Shown here in pieces: positions 15,696-22,840 of a stretch of 64,000 nt of DNA. Both the position numbers and the translations under genes were made by a program. The notes beneath the pieces are model-generated. The model was not told where the DNA came from. It made no database searches and saw only the letters and a list, made by a program, of their open reading frames with translations. Within the stretch, counting starts at the first letter, position 1. Every line of letters starts with the position of its first letter. This DNA comes from Phycisphaerae bacterium (lineage in GTDB: Bacteria; Planctomycetota; Phycisphaerae; Sedimentisphaerales; Anaerobacaceae), in assembly GCA_012744475.1 (NCBI GenBank), contig JAAYBV010000061.1:1-64000 (forward strand), given 5' to 3'.

Positions 15696-15951
15696 AGCTC
15701 ATCACTCCATAGGCCCGGTCGTAGGAGTCCGCCCCGAGGTGCCGCCGGGCCCACAGGTGCCAGACTTCCTCGGCGCTGGCGTGCGGGTTCTGCAGCCGGA
15801 TTCCGACCATCGCGAGCTGCCGGCCCATGTGATACGTCGCGAAGACCAGTTCGAGCTTCCGTGCCGGGCCCATCCGACGATAGATTTCGCACTGAATCCG
15901 CCGCGCCTGCGGCGTTGTATCCTGTTTCGTGCGTTGTGATGGACTGTCCAT
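15688..15951 (-). CDS. 87-residue protein coupled to a nucleotidyltransferase
   Basis: I do not recognise a named family. The product is basic at the start, then largely helical: ARRIQCEIYRRMGPARKLELVFATYHMGRQLAMVGIRLQNP, followed by HASAEEVWHLWARRHLG. The ATG at 15951 has AGGAGG seven bases upstream, a strong site. Its last codons overlap the next gene's start (15688-15695), so the two proteins are probably made in fixed ratio. I recall similar short proteins before nucleotidyltransferase genes in other environmental genomes, but have no function for them. It heads the four-gene run ending with the EEP hydrolase. Confidence 0.75.
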   Translation of the reverse strand: MDSPSQRTKQDTTPQARRIQCEIYRRMGPARKLELVFATYHMGRQLAMVGIRLQNPHASAEEVWHLWARRHLGADSYDRAYGVMSYE

Positions 15952-16074
15952 CGTCCGGCCTCCTGCTTTGCTTTGCGCTCGTGCCGACCAGCCGTGCCCC
16001 AGGATACCGCAAGAATGATCGTTCCGCCACCCCCGAATTCACCAACGGCGCCCGCCGCCCCGTCTCCTCGTACG

Positions 16075-17325
16075 CTATTTGCGAACCAGCAGCTCCGCGT
16101 TGTCCACCCACATCACGAAGAACGGCCGGTCCGCACCCCGCTTCTTCATGTAGATCAGAAAGGGGCGGTTGAACAGGAAGTCTCGGGGTGTGGCGGCAAT
16201 GGCCACGCGTGCTTCGCTCTCGAGCACCGCGCCGGATCGATCCAACCGGAATTCGATCGTTTGCATGGCCTCGACGATGGGCATGCTCACGTTGGCCACT
16301 GTCTTGCCAATGAGTTCGGCGAATCGGTGGTCGATGCGCCAGAACATCTCGGGCACGCGCAGGTCGTCGTTCCCTTGAAACCATCGGGCGTGGCTGTAGT
16401 CTCTCTGCTTGCCGAACTCTTCCATGCCGCGTTGAATATGTTCGTACGTTTCGGCCAGCGAACCTTTCGGCTCGACCACCGCGACGACCACCTGGTAGGG
16501 CTGGCTGTGCCGGGACAGGTCGAGCGCATATTCCTTCATTCGTTCGTAGGGCCGATTCGGGTCGTCCCAACCCACATAGAGGACCTCCACCTGCTCGCGA
16601 ATGTCCTCATATCGCGACAGGAAGGCCTGCCAAAGGCCGAAGCCAGCCACGAGCGTTTCGACGCGCTGCGACTCAGTGAAGGTGAACCCTTCGTCGAGCT
16701 GGCGGAAGGGATACCGGAAGGGCACGTTGGCCGTCAGGTAGGAATAGGCCAGTATGCCGCGCATGTCTTTGAGATCGTTGAAATCGGGCAGTTCGCGCCG
16801 AGGGAACCTGGCGCCCATTCCCTTCTCGATTCGTTTTACGATTCCGTCGTGCGTCCATCCGCCGCTGGCGTAGTACGAGCCGGGTTCGAGATCGCCGGCG
16901 CGATGTGGGGCCTTGTTCAGACGGTCGGCAAGTTCCTCCGCGCCGACGACATCGAGTGGGGCGCCGATCACGTTGTCGCGAATCTCGTTCCAGGCCAACT
17001 GGAACGACGAGCACCAGATGACGTTCTTGCTGCCGGGGCAAAGGCTGTCGAGCGTCGGGACGATCACCGTCCGCTCAAGCAATCCGGAACTGGCGGAGAA
17101 GGTTCTGGTTTTGGCAGCATACTCTCTTCGTTGTGCCAAATAGGATCCCAACCCCGTCCACCAGAAGATGGCGCCTGCCAACGCCAGAACGACGGCCACC
17201 GCCAAGACCGGACGCCAGTGACGATTAGTTCCGGCGGAGGATTCCTGCGGCGTGTTGGGCGTCTCCTGCGATTCTATGGGATCTCTCCCTTGATCATCCC
17301 GTTCGTAGTGCGCCCGTAAAGGCAT
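16075..17325 (-). CDS. membrane-anchored serpin-like protein with shortened reactive loop
   Basis: The 416-residue protein has a cytoplasmic head, one transmembrane segment (about 38-60, RPVLAVAVVLALAGAIFWW) and a large exported domain. FLFNRPFLIYM at 383-393 fits the PROSITE serpin signature pattern position by position, and the next part, RPFFVMWVDNAEL, matches the last serpin strands. NVIWCSSFQLAWNEI near 100-115 resembles serpin helix A/B, and AVLESEARVAIAAT resembles the hinge. Only about 19 residues separate AVLES from FNRPF, against about 30 in alpha-1-antitrypsin, so the reactive centre loop is short and inhibition seems doubtful. The first 8-9 codons come from a dispersed repeat arm (17300-17325), so the true start may be elsewhere. 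The serpin call is my inference and needs structure prediction. Confidence 0.55.
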   Translation of the reverse strand: MPLRAHYERDDQGRDPIESQETPNTPQESSAGTNRHWRPVLAVAVVLALAGAIFWWTGLGSYLAQRREYAAKTRTFSASSGLLERTVIVPTLDSLCPGSKNVIWCSSFQLAWNEIRDNVIGAPLDVVGAEELADRLNKAPHRAGDLEPGSYYASGGWTHDGIVKRIEKGMGARFPRRELPDFNDLKDMRGILAYSYLTANVPFRYPFRQLDEGFTFTESQRVETLVAGFGLWQAFLSRYEDIREQVEVLYVGWDDPNRPYERMKEYALDLSRHSQPYQVVVAVVEPKGSLAETYEHIQRGMEEFGKQRDYSHARWFQGNDDLRVPEMFWRIDHRFAELIGKTVANVSMPIVEAMQTIEFRLDRSGAVLESEARVAIAATPRDFLFNRPFLIYMKKRGADRPFFVMWVDNAELLVRK

Positions 17326-17358
17326 ATAAAGAAACGCCTTACGGCATCACTACAAACG
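17300..17358. repeat. CGTAGTG dispersed repeat as a long imperfect hairpin
   Basis: CGTTCGTAGTG...CCGTAAAGGCAT (17300-17325) and AACGCCTTACGGCATCACTA...CAAACG (17333-17358) are inverted copies of about 26 bp with a few mismatches, separated by 7 bp. The left arm encodes the N-terminus of the serpin-like gene. Related arms occur at 9319 and 11006-11068. Confidence 0.75.
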
Positions 17359-17366
17359 CGAGAGAA

Positions 17367-17438
17367 AGCCGATGGAGAGATTTGAACTCTCAACCCCGGC
17401 TTTACGAAAGCCGTGCTCTACCGTTGAGCTACATCGGC
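17367..17438 (-). tRNA. tRNA-Thr (anticodon CGT)
   Basis: The minus strand folds as a full cloverleaf: acceptor GCCGATG/CATCGGC, D arm with AGCTCAACGGTAGAGC, anticodon arm CGGCT-TTCGTAA-AGCCG, T arm with TTCAAAT. The anticodon CGT reads ACG (Thr). Discriminator base is U and CCA is not encoded. It has its own consensus promoter. Confidence 0.95.
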
Positions 17439-17449
17439 ACTAAACCCGT

Positions 17450-17478
17450 ATTATACCGGCAGGGTCGAATGCTGTAAA
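17450..17478 (-). promoter_or_regulatory. sigma-70 promoter of tRNA-Thr
   Basis: Minus strand TTTACA (17478-17473), 17-bp spacer, TATAAT (17455-17450). The start would fall about 5 nt before the mature tRNA 5' end. Confidence 0.8.
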
Positions 17479-17658
17479 CCCTCTTGCGCCCGGAAATCGG
17501 CGGGTACATCATCACAATTGATTATGTCGGCCGGATCGGTTTTTCTCTTGACAGACTTTTTGAAGAGTCTAAGGTGGCCGAAGAGACGGCTCTTCATCGC
17601 GTTTCCCGAGTGTGGGAGACGCCGACACGAACAGGGACGGCGCAACCGGAGGTCAGTG

Positions 17659-17979
17659 ATGACCGGGCACAGGAAGGTTGCCAAGGCTGTCTTGGAGGCG
17701 GGGACGTCGCACGTCAGGGTGCAGGAAGGTTCTCTGCGTGTCGGACTTCCCCCATCCGGCGTCCGCGCGCCTCAGCAGCGAGCGTCTGCACCCGATGCCG
17801 ATGCACCCGCTTCGATTGCCCCTGTCGTTCGAGGGAATACCACTGTCGCACGAGATTCCGCGCGCTCAGCAGCTACCGCAGCCGGTCTGCGCCCGGTCCA
17901 ACCTTGCCCTGTCCGCATACGGATGCCGGTCGGGCGTGGCCGGGCATGCCGGTCTCGCGACCGTCCGGCGTTGTCCTGA
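17659..17979 (+). CDS. possible 106-residue protein, doubtful
   Basis: An open frame with GGAGG six bases before its ATG at 17659, beginning MTGHRKVAKAVLEAG. The rest is rich in Arg, Ala, Pro and Ser with no recognisable domain, as expected of chance translation of GC-rich DNA. It is the only candidate in the 585-bp gap between the tRNA and the secreted protein at 18024. The same gap contains a TTGACA at 17548-17553 with no good -10. I list it because of the ribosome site only. Confidence 0.25.
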   Translation: MTGHRKVAKAVLEAGTSHVRVQEGSLRVGLPPSGVRAPQQRASAPDADAPASIAPVVRGNTTVARDSARSAATAAGLRPVQPCPVRIRMPVGRGRACRSRDRPALS

Positions 17980-18023
17980 GCGACCAATCCGCTTCGACGC
18001 ATGCGCAGAAAGGAGAGTGAGTG

Positions 18024-18545
18024 ATGCGTAAGAGAGTGTTCCTCCTGATGGCGGTGCTGCTGGCCCTGGCCAGCGCAGCCCCTGCCCGAGCGGCCCCCGA
18101 CTTCTGGGCGGGCTTCCTGCTGAACGGCGCGTTCCGCTGGGGTCCTGGCACGGATTCGCGGTATAACGCCGACTCGAACGCCAACGCCGCCGGGTTCCAG
18201 TACGCCGAGGTCGATGGGACAACCGGCACGGGCGTCGTCGTGCAGACGGAAGGGGCCGTCGGCTTTCAGGACGGCGATGAGGACTCGCAGGAGCAGGGCC
18301 TCGTCGCGGGCATGACCCAGGTCGTGGCCAGCACGGGCGACGGTTCGGCGCTCGCCGTTCAGGGCGGAGCCGCAGGCCAGACGCAGACCAACGACTGCGG
18401 CACGCAGAGCCAGTACGTCAGCGGTGTCCAGTATGCCTCCGTCAGCACCAGCGAAGGCGGCTCGGCGGTCGTGACGCAAACCGCCACGGTCGTGGTCCAC
18501 CAGAGCCAGGAATGCGGGGAAGATGAGGTAGTCCCGCAGCCGTGA
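18024..18545 (+). CDS. secreted Gln/Gly/Ser-rich protein with irregular repeats
   Basis: The 173-residue product has a clear Sec signal (MRKRVFLLMAVLLALASAAPARAA, cleaved near 24). The mature part is low in charge and rich in Gln, Gly, Ser, Val and Ala, with repeating 'Q.....A.Q' units: VVVQTEGAVGFQ, ALAVQGGAAGQTQ, SQYVSGVQYASVS, AVVTQTATVVVHQ. The roughly 18-22-residue rhythm of Gln and small residues suggests stacked beta-strands, as in curlin-like or other surface polymers, but the spacing does not match CsgA repeats. There are only two Cys (TNDCGTQ, QECGED). AGGAG sits eight bases before ATG 18024; the in-frame GTG at 18021 is less likely. Surface structural role is inference. Confidence 0.75.
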   Translation: MRKRVFLLMAVLLALASAAPARAAPDFWAGFLLNGAFRWGPGTDSRYNADSNANAAGFQYAEVDGTTGTGVVVQTEGAVGFQDGDEDSQEQGLVAGMTQVVASTGDGSALAVQGGAAGQTQTNDCGTQSQYVSGVQYASVSTSEGGSAVVTQTATVVVHQSQECGEDEVVPQP

Positions 18546-18963
18546 TCACCCGGCCCGCCGCGGCAACATCGGCCGTGGAGGCCGTACAGCGCCAGGCCGG
18601 CCGCCTTTCACCTCCGACGGCCGGCCTGCCCGCACCCTGAACACGCCGACCCCATCGGCCCAGCGCCACATGTGCAGCCTCGCCACACTCTCGGCGCAAC
18701 GACGCTGCAAAATGCCATGAAATCAAAAGGCAAAATGTAAACAGCAAAACGACAGAGCAAAATCGAAAAAGCCCCCCGCATTCCCGTGGTGTGTTTTCCA
18801 CTTTCTGCTTATCCCCCCCCGCCCTCCCGCCGATATATGCGCCGAATGGAAGCACCCTTGACGACGCAACCACGATGAAACGGTTTCACAGTGCGCGCGA
18901 GCCCGCTATGGAATCGGGGTATCGCTGCGCAGAGGAAGACCACAGTGAAATGGGAGAAGAGCC
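18546..18963. other. intergenic region with an A-rich dispersed-type segment
   Basis: No gene seen. Around 18715-18775 the plus strand is rich in short AAAATC/GGCAAAA/GCAAAA units (ATGAAATCAAAAGGCAAAAT and relatives), unlike the GC-rich surroundings. Such segments look like dispersed intergenic repeats, though only one copy is in the window. Confidence 0.4.
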
Positions 18964-19221
18964 ATGATTACAGTCCAGGAACTGGAAAAGCAGGTGTGGA
19001 AGCAGGACAAGGTGCGAATCGTGATCAGAGATCGTGTCGGCGCTACTGTCCGGAGGTATCCCTACGCGCGGGCTGCCAGGGAGAAATGGAGCATCACGAG
19101 ATTCCTCGCAAGTCGCATGCGTCCGCTGGTTGGGGAGAGGGAAATGGTTGTCATTAACGGCGAAGGTGCTGTCGCGAACGGCAAGATGTCGCTCAAAACC
19201 CTTCGGGCGTCCTATAACTGA
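18964..19221 (+). CDS. 85-residue protein of unknown function upstream of a DUF3825 gene
   Basis: A basic, mixed alpha/beta protein with no named family that I know. The segments DKVRIVIRDRVGATVRRY, KWSITRFLASRMRPLVGE and EMVVINGEG alternate strands and helices in a compact single-domain way. GGGAGAAGAGCC gives a good ribosome site at ATG 18964. It lies 107 bp before the DUF3825 gene on the same strand, and base composition of both is visibly less GC-rich than that of neighbours, so they may have arrived together. Function is unknown. Confidence 0.75.
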   Translation: MITVQELEKQVWKQDKVRIVIRDRVGATVRRYPYARAAREKWSITRFLASRMRPLVGEREMVVINGEGAVANGKMSLKTLRASYN

Positions 19222-19328
19222 GGTAGTGGATCGCTCAGACTGGCTCGGCCTGTGCCCATGTACGGGATGGTGACATGAGATGGTGCGCGTGATCGCTCTG
19301 GCGACCACACGCACGTAGGGGGTGACAC

Positions 19329-20102
19329 ATGCCTACGGAAACTTGGCCTGCAGATCTTTTCGACTTTGCCTATTTCCCCTCAAGAGACGAGCGATTGAAA
19401 CAGCTTGCCGAATTGGCCGAGAATGAGGATTGGGACTATCACCACAGTCCGTCGGATCACGCTTTTCCGATCCTGTTCAACTACATACGATACTCCTATC
19501 GACGCTTGGCAGAGGAAGGTAAGATTGCCCTCTCGAATGACGGCCAATTCGCGTGCTTCAACACGGGTCTCGTAACCGAGAATCAAGAGCCCCTCTTTGC
19601 GTCTTTTCAAGTCCATCGAGCGACAGACCAACAACCTTGGTACTTCAAGGACTGGTACAGAAAGGGTCAATGGGAACTCAACAGATTCTGCGAGCTCCCT
19701 CACATGGCACATTACTTCGAGGATCCCTCGTGTCTCGTATTCGATACGCGGAAGGATCTTCGCGTCAACATCGAACACATCGTCGAGACCAACAAGGAGA
19801 GGTTTCCCAAGCCGTATTGTTCCATGGAGGGCTACGTGCTTCAGACATATGTGAAGGGAGCGATTGATAACGCCAAGGAACGAGTCAGGAGAAGCTACAA
19901 GACCGCGATTCCGCAATGCTACAATGGCCAAGTCCAGTTGCTTCTGCCGTTATGTCTTAGCTCGGCTTCAGTGGCTGACTTGGCTCTCGTAGTTGAGCGT
20001 CATGAGACGTTCTACCGAGCGACAACGTGTCTGACTCTGGACATGGCGTACAATAACGCACGACAGATCAGCAAACCCGATAGGGACTGGCTCGCTCCCT
20101 GA
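19329..20102 (+). CDS. DUF3825-domain protein
   Basis: The 257-residue protein matches DUF3825 as I remember it: DFAYFPSRDERLKQLAELA at the start, then AENEDWDYH, ILFNYIRYSYRRLAEEGKIA, and FACFNTGLVTENQEPLFASF. In the family this domain occurs alone or beside OST-HTH, NYN and other RNA- or nucleotide-linked modules; its activity is not established. GC content is near 50 percent by eye, against well over 60 for most of the window, which suggests recent transfer. GGGGGTGACAC before ATG 19329 provides the ribosome site. The 85-residue gene upstream is a probable partner. Confidence 0.8.
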   Translation: MPTETWPADLFDFAYFPSRDERLKQLAELAENEDWDYHHSPSDHAFPILFNYIRYSYRRLAEEGKIALSNDGQFACFNTGLVTENQEPLFASFQVHRATDQQPWYFKDWYRKGQWELNRFCELPHMAHYFEDPSCLVFDTRKDLRVNIEHIVETNKERFPKPYCSMEGYVLQTYVKGAIDNAKERVRRSYKTAIPQCYNGQVQLLLPLCLSSASVADLALVVERHETFYRATTCLTLDMAYNNARQISKPDRDWLAP

Positions 20103-20245
20103 CACGCGAATGCCCTTCGTGTCGTGGCTCAAGGTGAAATGTGGGCGTTGAGTGAAGACACGGGTGCGTGAGGCACGGAGAGTGATCACCGCGAGCGGGC
20201 AATCACCATCGGCAAGCGCGGCTTGCCGCTGCCACACGCGGACAG

Positions 20246-20689
20246 CTATTGGGCGTCGAGGGCTTCGAGGTCGGCGGCGTCTTTGAGCCGGCCGGTGGCT
20301 TTCTTGTTGGCGATGAAGTCGTCACGGCTGATGAAGTGGACGGGGATGTCACCATAGCGGCCGGGAACCTTGTCGGCGTCGGCCTTCTCCCACGAGACGC
20401 CCGTCAGCGACGTAATGAGATCGACGCGGGTCGGAGGCACGCCCAGTTGGATGACGTTCCTCGGTTTGGTGAAATCATGGGCGGATACAGTCAGCGACTC
20501 GAATCCAAGTTCGCCGAGGCTGGCGAGGATTCGCTCGGCGTTCTCGCGTGTGGGACGGATGAACAGATCGATGTCGCCTGTCAGGTGCGGCGCACCGTGG
20601 AAGGCCAGGGCGTAGCCGCCGACGACGATGAATTCAATCTTGTGCCTGTTGAACAATGCGAGCAGTTCTTTGAAGTCGCTGGTCTCCAT
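20246..20689 (-). CDS. nucleotidyltransferase-fold protein paired with a small gene
   Basis: The 147-residue protein has the minimal Pol-beta core: FIVVGGYALAFHGAPHLTGD with Gly-Gly, then DIDLFIRP carrying the Asp-x-Asp, and RVDLITS with the third Asp. It ends DFIANKKATGRLKDAADLEAL, a common tail in the 'DFKELL...VVGGYA' family. Start is taken at ATG 20689, since the sequence resembles family members from METSDFKELL on; ATG 20710 is an alternative. It overlaps the upstream 61-residue gene by about 56 bases. Such pairs recur across bacteria and are suspected toxin-antitoxin or modification systems. No biochemical role is known to me. Confidence 0.75.
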   Translation of the reverse strand: METSDFKELLALFNRHKIEFIVVGGYALAFHGAPHLTGDIDLFIRPTRENAERILASLGELGFESLTVSAHDFTKPRNVIQLGVPPTRVDLITSLTGVSWEKADADKVPGRYGDIPVHFISRDDFIANKKATGRLKDAADLEALDAQ

Positions 20690-20819
20690 ACCACTCGTGC
20701 CGCAGCTCATCGACCGCGTCGAGGCGTTCTTCAGGCGGGCGGGTGAGCCAGTAGCGAAGGTTCTCCTTCACCTCATCGTATTCGTCCATGTGATACAGCT
20801 TGACCACCTTGCGATTCAT
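20634..20819 (-). CDS. 61-residue partner of the nucleotidyltransferase
   Basis: The product is short and charged, starting MNRKVVKLYHMDEYDEVKE and containing NLRYWLTRPPEERLDAVDEL and RLQRTARIVQ. The 'YWLTRPPEER..AVD.LR' core recurs in small proteins encoded just before nucleotidyltransferase genes. ATG 20819 is used; the in-frame GTG at 20855 lies upstream of the -10 box. TACAAT ends six bases before this ATG, so the message is probably leaderless, as at hicA. The overlap with the next gene implies coupled translation. Confidence 0.75.
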   Translation of the reverse strand: MNRKVVKLYHMDEYDEVKENLRYWLTRPPEERLDAVDELRHEWYGDQRLQRTARIVQQAQD

Positions 20820-20825
20820 CCTTCT

Positions 20826-20831
20826 ATTGTA
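20826..20831 (-). promoter_or_regulatory. -10 box of the small-gene/nucleotidyltransferase pair
   Basis: TACAAT on the minus strand (20831-20826) lies six bases before the ATG. No good -35 is visible at 16-18 bp spacing. Confidence 0.45.
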
Positions 20832-20924
20832 CCACACGGGCGGGGGTTCTTGCACTGAATACCGCCGCTGAGGGTGAATGCCGGGCTCGTTGCGAATCCT
20901 GCCTGCGCACTAATCGTGGCACCT

Positions 20925-21065
20925 GATCCGAGATCCGAATGTCGAAACCCGAAACAAGTGCGAAGGCTCGAAACTTGAAACGACCCTTGGCTGAGAAGGT
21001 TTGCGACATTGTGGCTTCGATCATTGGGATTCGTTTCGGGTTTCGAGTTTCGGCATTCGTATTTC
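20925..21065. repeat. MITE-like inverted-repeat element with GAAACCCGAAAC units
   Basis: The left part has GATCCGAATGTCGAAACCCG and GAAACTTGAAACGACCC; the right part has ATTCGTTTCGGGTTTCGAGT and TTTCGGCATTCGTATTTCC. The two halves are near inverted copies. Together they make a non-coding element of about 140 bp between two minus-strand genes. It looks like the CGAAA/TTTCG family of dispersed repeats seen in environmental genomes. Confidence 0.65.
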
Positions 21066-21085
21066 CGACGATGCAGGTTCCGGGG

Positions 21086-21427
21086 TCAGTCAAACCACTC
21101 GTCGGCGGGGTCGAAGGGGGGGATGCAGACGTTGATGATGCGGAGGTCTCCGGCGGCGCGGTGGCGGCAGAGGGGCTTGATGAGGATGGTGCTGAAGGGG
21201 CGGACCGGGACCATCTGGCCGTCGAGCTCGACATGGCCGGCGCCTTCGAGCACCAGGTAAAGCTCGGCGTGCGCCTTGTGGTAGTGGGCCTTCGCATCGG
21301 CCCTGACGTCCACGATGTGCATCGTCGCGGTCTGGTTGCCGGGGTGGGCGAAGGCCCGCCGGGCGAACCCGCACGGGCACTTCACTGCTTCGATCTCGTC
21401 GAAATGCATCACTTCGTAGTTGGTCAT
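21086..21427 (-). CDS. single-domain cupin protein
   Basis: The 113-residue protein is one cupin barrel. Motif 1 is seen as AHYHKAHAELYLVLEGAGHVEL, with the His-x-His and Glu metal ligands, and the second motif region follows as RPFSTILIKPLCRHRAAG. Two Cys in KCPCGFARR precede the barrel. Small cupins of this type bind metal and sugar or acid ligands, serving as isomerases or sensors. GAGGAG lies five bases before ATG 21427. It is divergent from the SDR gene; a role in sugar-acid metabolism with that gene is possible but unproven. Confidence 0.85.
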   Translation of the reverse strand: MTNYEVMHFDEIEAVKCPCGFARRAFAHPGNQTATMHIVDVRADAKAHYHKAHAELYLVLEGAGHVELDGQMVPVRPFSTILIKPLCRHRAAGDLRIINVCIPPFDPADEWFD

Positions 21428-21824
21428 ACAGACTCCTCGTGTGGGACCTCGTTAGCGTCGGGTCCATTGTGCCGGGACTTCGGGATTCGTGCAAGTCGCA
21501 ACGCAGGCTGGAGACCGTAGGCCGGAGGCTGGAGGGCCACGCTAAGCATCTGGGGCACGCGTCGTCCATGGCCAGACTCGTTCGGCAAGCTCAGGACAGG
21601 CTCCTCGACCGCGCTCGGGGTGACAAGAGGAAGCGATTCATGGTGTGGGGAGGGTCCCGGCTTGACGGGCCACGGGTCACGGACGACGGGCACCGGCTGC
21701 GGGCGGAGGTTGAAACCGGCGGGCCGGGGGTGTATAGTCTGGCTCGAAAGTCGTTGGGGACAAGATCGGAAGGACGCGAAGGTCGCGCCGCCGACGGACC
21801 TGCCAGGTGAGCGAAAGGAAAAGG
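21428..21824. other. intergenic region between cupin and SDR genes
   Basis: No convincing gene. Around 21580-21633 it contains GGCAAGCTCAGGACAGGCTC and CGCGCTCGGGGTGAC, related to the intergenic element at 22668-22820 (GAGCCTGCCCTGAAC, GGAATGAC). Confidence 0.4.
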
Positions 21825-22643
21825 ATGAAGAGTCTGTTCGATATTCGAGACAAGGTCATCGTGGTCACCGGTGGCGGCGGCATCCTGTGCGGCGAGATGG
21901 CGCGGGCGCTGGCCCGGGCGGGCGCGAAGGTCGCGGTGCTCGACCTGTTCGAGGCGGCCGCCGGCAAGGTCGTCGGCCAGATCACCTCCGACGGCGGCGA
22001 CGCCATCGCGGTCAAGTGCAACGTGCTCGACAAGGCCAGCATCGTCGAGGCCAGGGAAAAGGTGCTCGCCGCATACGGTCGGCTCGACGTGCTGATCAAC
22101 GGCGCCGGCGGCAACAAGAAGGACGCGACGACGTCCCCGGACCTGTCGTTCTTCGACCTGCCGGCCGAGGCGATCCGCTTCGTGTTCGACCTGAACTTCA
22201 TCGGGACGCTGCTGCCGACCCAGGTCTTCGGCAAGGACATCGTCGACAGCGGCGGCGGCGTGATCCTGAACGTTTCGAGCATGAACGCGTTCCGCCCCCT
22301 GACCAAGATCGCCGCCTATTCGGCGGCCAAGGCCGCGGTGAGCAACTTCACCCAGTGGCTGGCGGTCCACGTTTGCCAGAACTGCTCGAAGGACGTCCGG
22401 GTCAACGCGATCGCACCGGGGTTCTTCCTGACCGAACAGAACCGGTTCCTGTTGACCGACGAAAAGACCGGCGAGCTGACCGCGCGGGGCAAGACCATCC
22501 TCGATCACACGCCGATGGGCCGCTTCGGCCAGGCGGAAGAGCTGATCGGCACTGTCATCTGGCTGCTCAGCGACGCCGCCCGGTTCGTCACGGGCGTGGT
22601 CGTGCCCGTCGACGGCGGCTTCTCCGCCTTCAGCGGCGTATAG
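21825..22643 (+). CDS. SDR-family oxidoreductase, D-mannonate oxidoreductase-like
   Basis: The 272-residue Rossmann-fold enzyme has VIVVTGGGGILCGEMA for NAD(P) binding (the TGGGGILC form resembles Bacillus UxuB/YjmF), NGAGGNKK, the catalytic Ser in NVSSMNAF and YSAAK for Tyr/Lys, and the closing VVVPVDGGFSAFSGV. UxuB-type enzymes interconvert fructuronate and mannonate in hexuronate breakdown. That role would fit an organism that degrades algal or plant polysaccharides, but related SDRs act on other polyols. ATG 21825 with AGGA five bases upstream is preferred over GTG 21807. The sulfatase gene follows about 200 bp downstream on the same strand. Confidence 0.85.
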   Translation: MKSLFDIRDKVIVVTGGGGILCGEMARALARAGAKVAVLDLFEAAAGKVVGQITSDGGDAIAVKCNVLDKASIVEAREKVLAAYGRLDVLINGAGGNKKDATTSPDLSFFDLPAEAIRFVFDLNFIGTLLPTQVFGKDIVDSGGGVILNVSSMNAFRPLTKIAAYSAAKAAVSNFTQWLAVHVCQNCSKDVRVNAIAPGFFLTEQNRFLLTDEKTGELTARGKTILDHTPMGRFGQAEELIGTVIWLLSDAARFVTGVVVPVDGGFSAFSGV

Positions 22644-22667
22644 GAAGGGGACTGCATGTTTCGCTTT

Positions 22668-22820
22668 TTGTCATGTCGAGCGTAGTCGAGACATCTGGCT
22701 TCGTGTGTGGCGCACATCTGACTCTCAGCCAGATTCCTCCGCGCGGGCTTCGCCCCATTCGACTTCGCTCAGAGCCTGCCCTGAACGCAGTTGAAGGGGC
22801 AAGCTCTTGGTCGGAATGAC
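22668..22820. repeat. dispersed intergenic element of the TGTCGAGCGTAGTCGA type
   Basis: It starts GTCATGTCGAGCGTAGTCGA near 22670, carries CATTCGACTTCGCTCAGAGC and CCCTGAACGCAGTTGAAGGG, and ends TCGGAATGAC at 22820. The outer GTCAT and ATGAC are inverted. Parts recur at about 21580-21633. Such sequences are common intergenic repeats in environmental bacteria. Confidence 0.55.
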
Positions 22821-22840
22821 AACATCAGAAAGGGGCTGCC

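Noticed and set aside
17484-18020. Overlapping plus-strand frames before the Gln-rich protein gene
   Set aside because: Arg/Pro/Ser-rich, no domain. Only the 17659 frame with a ribosome site was kept, at low confidence.
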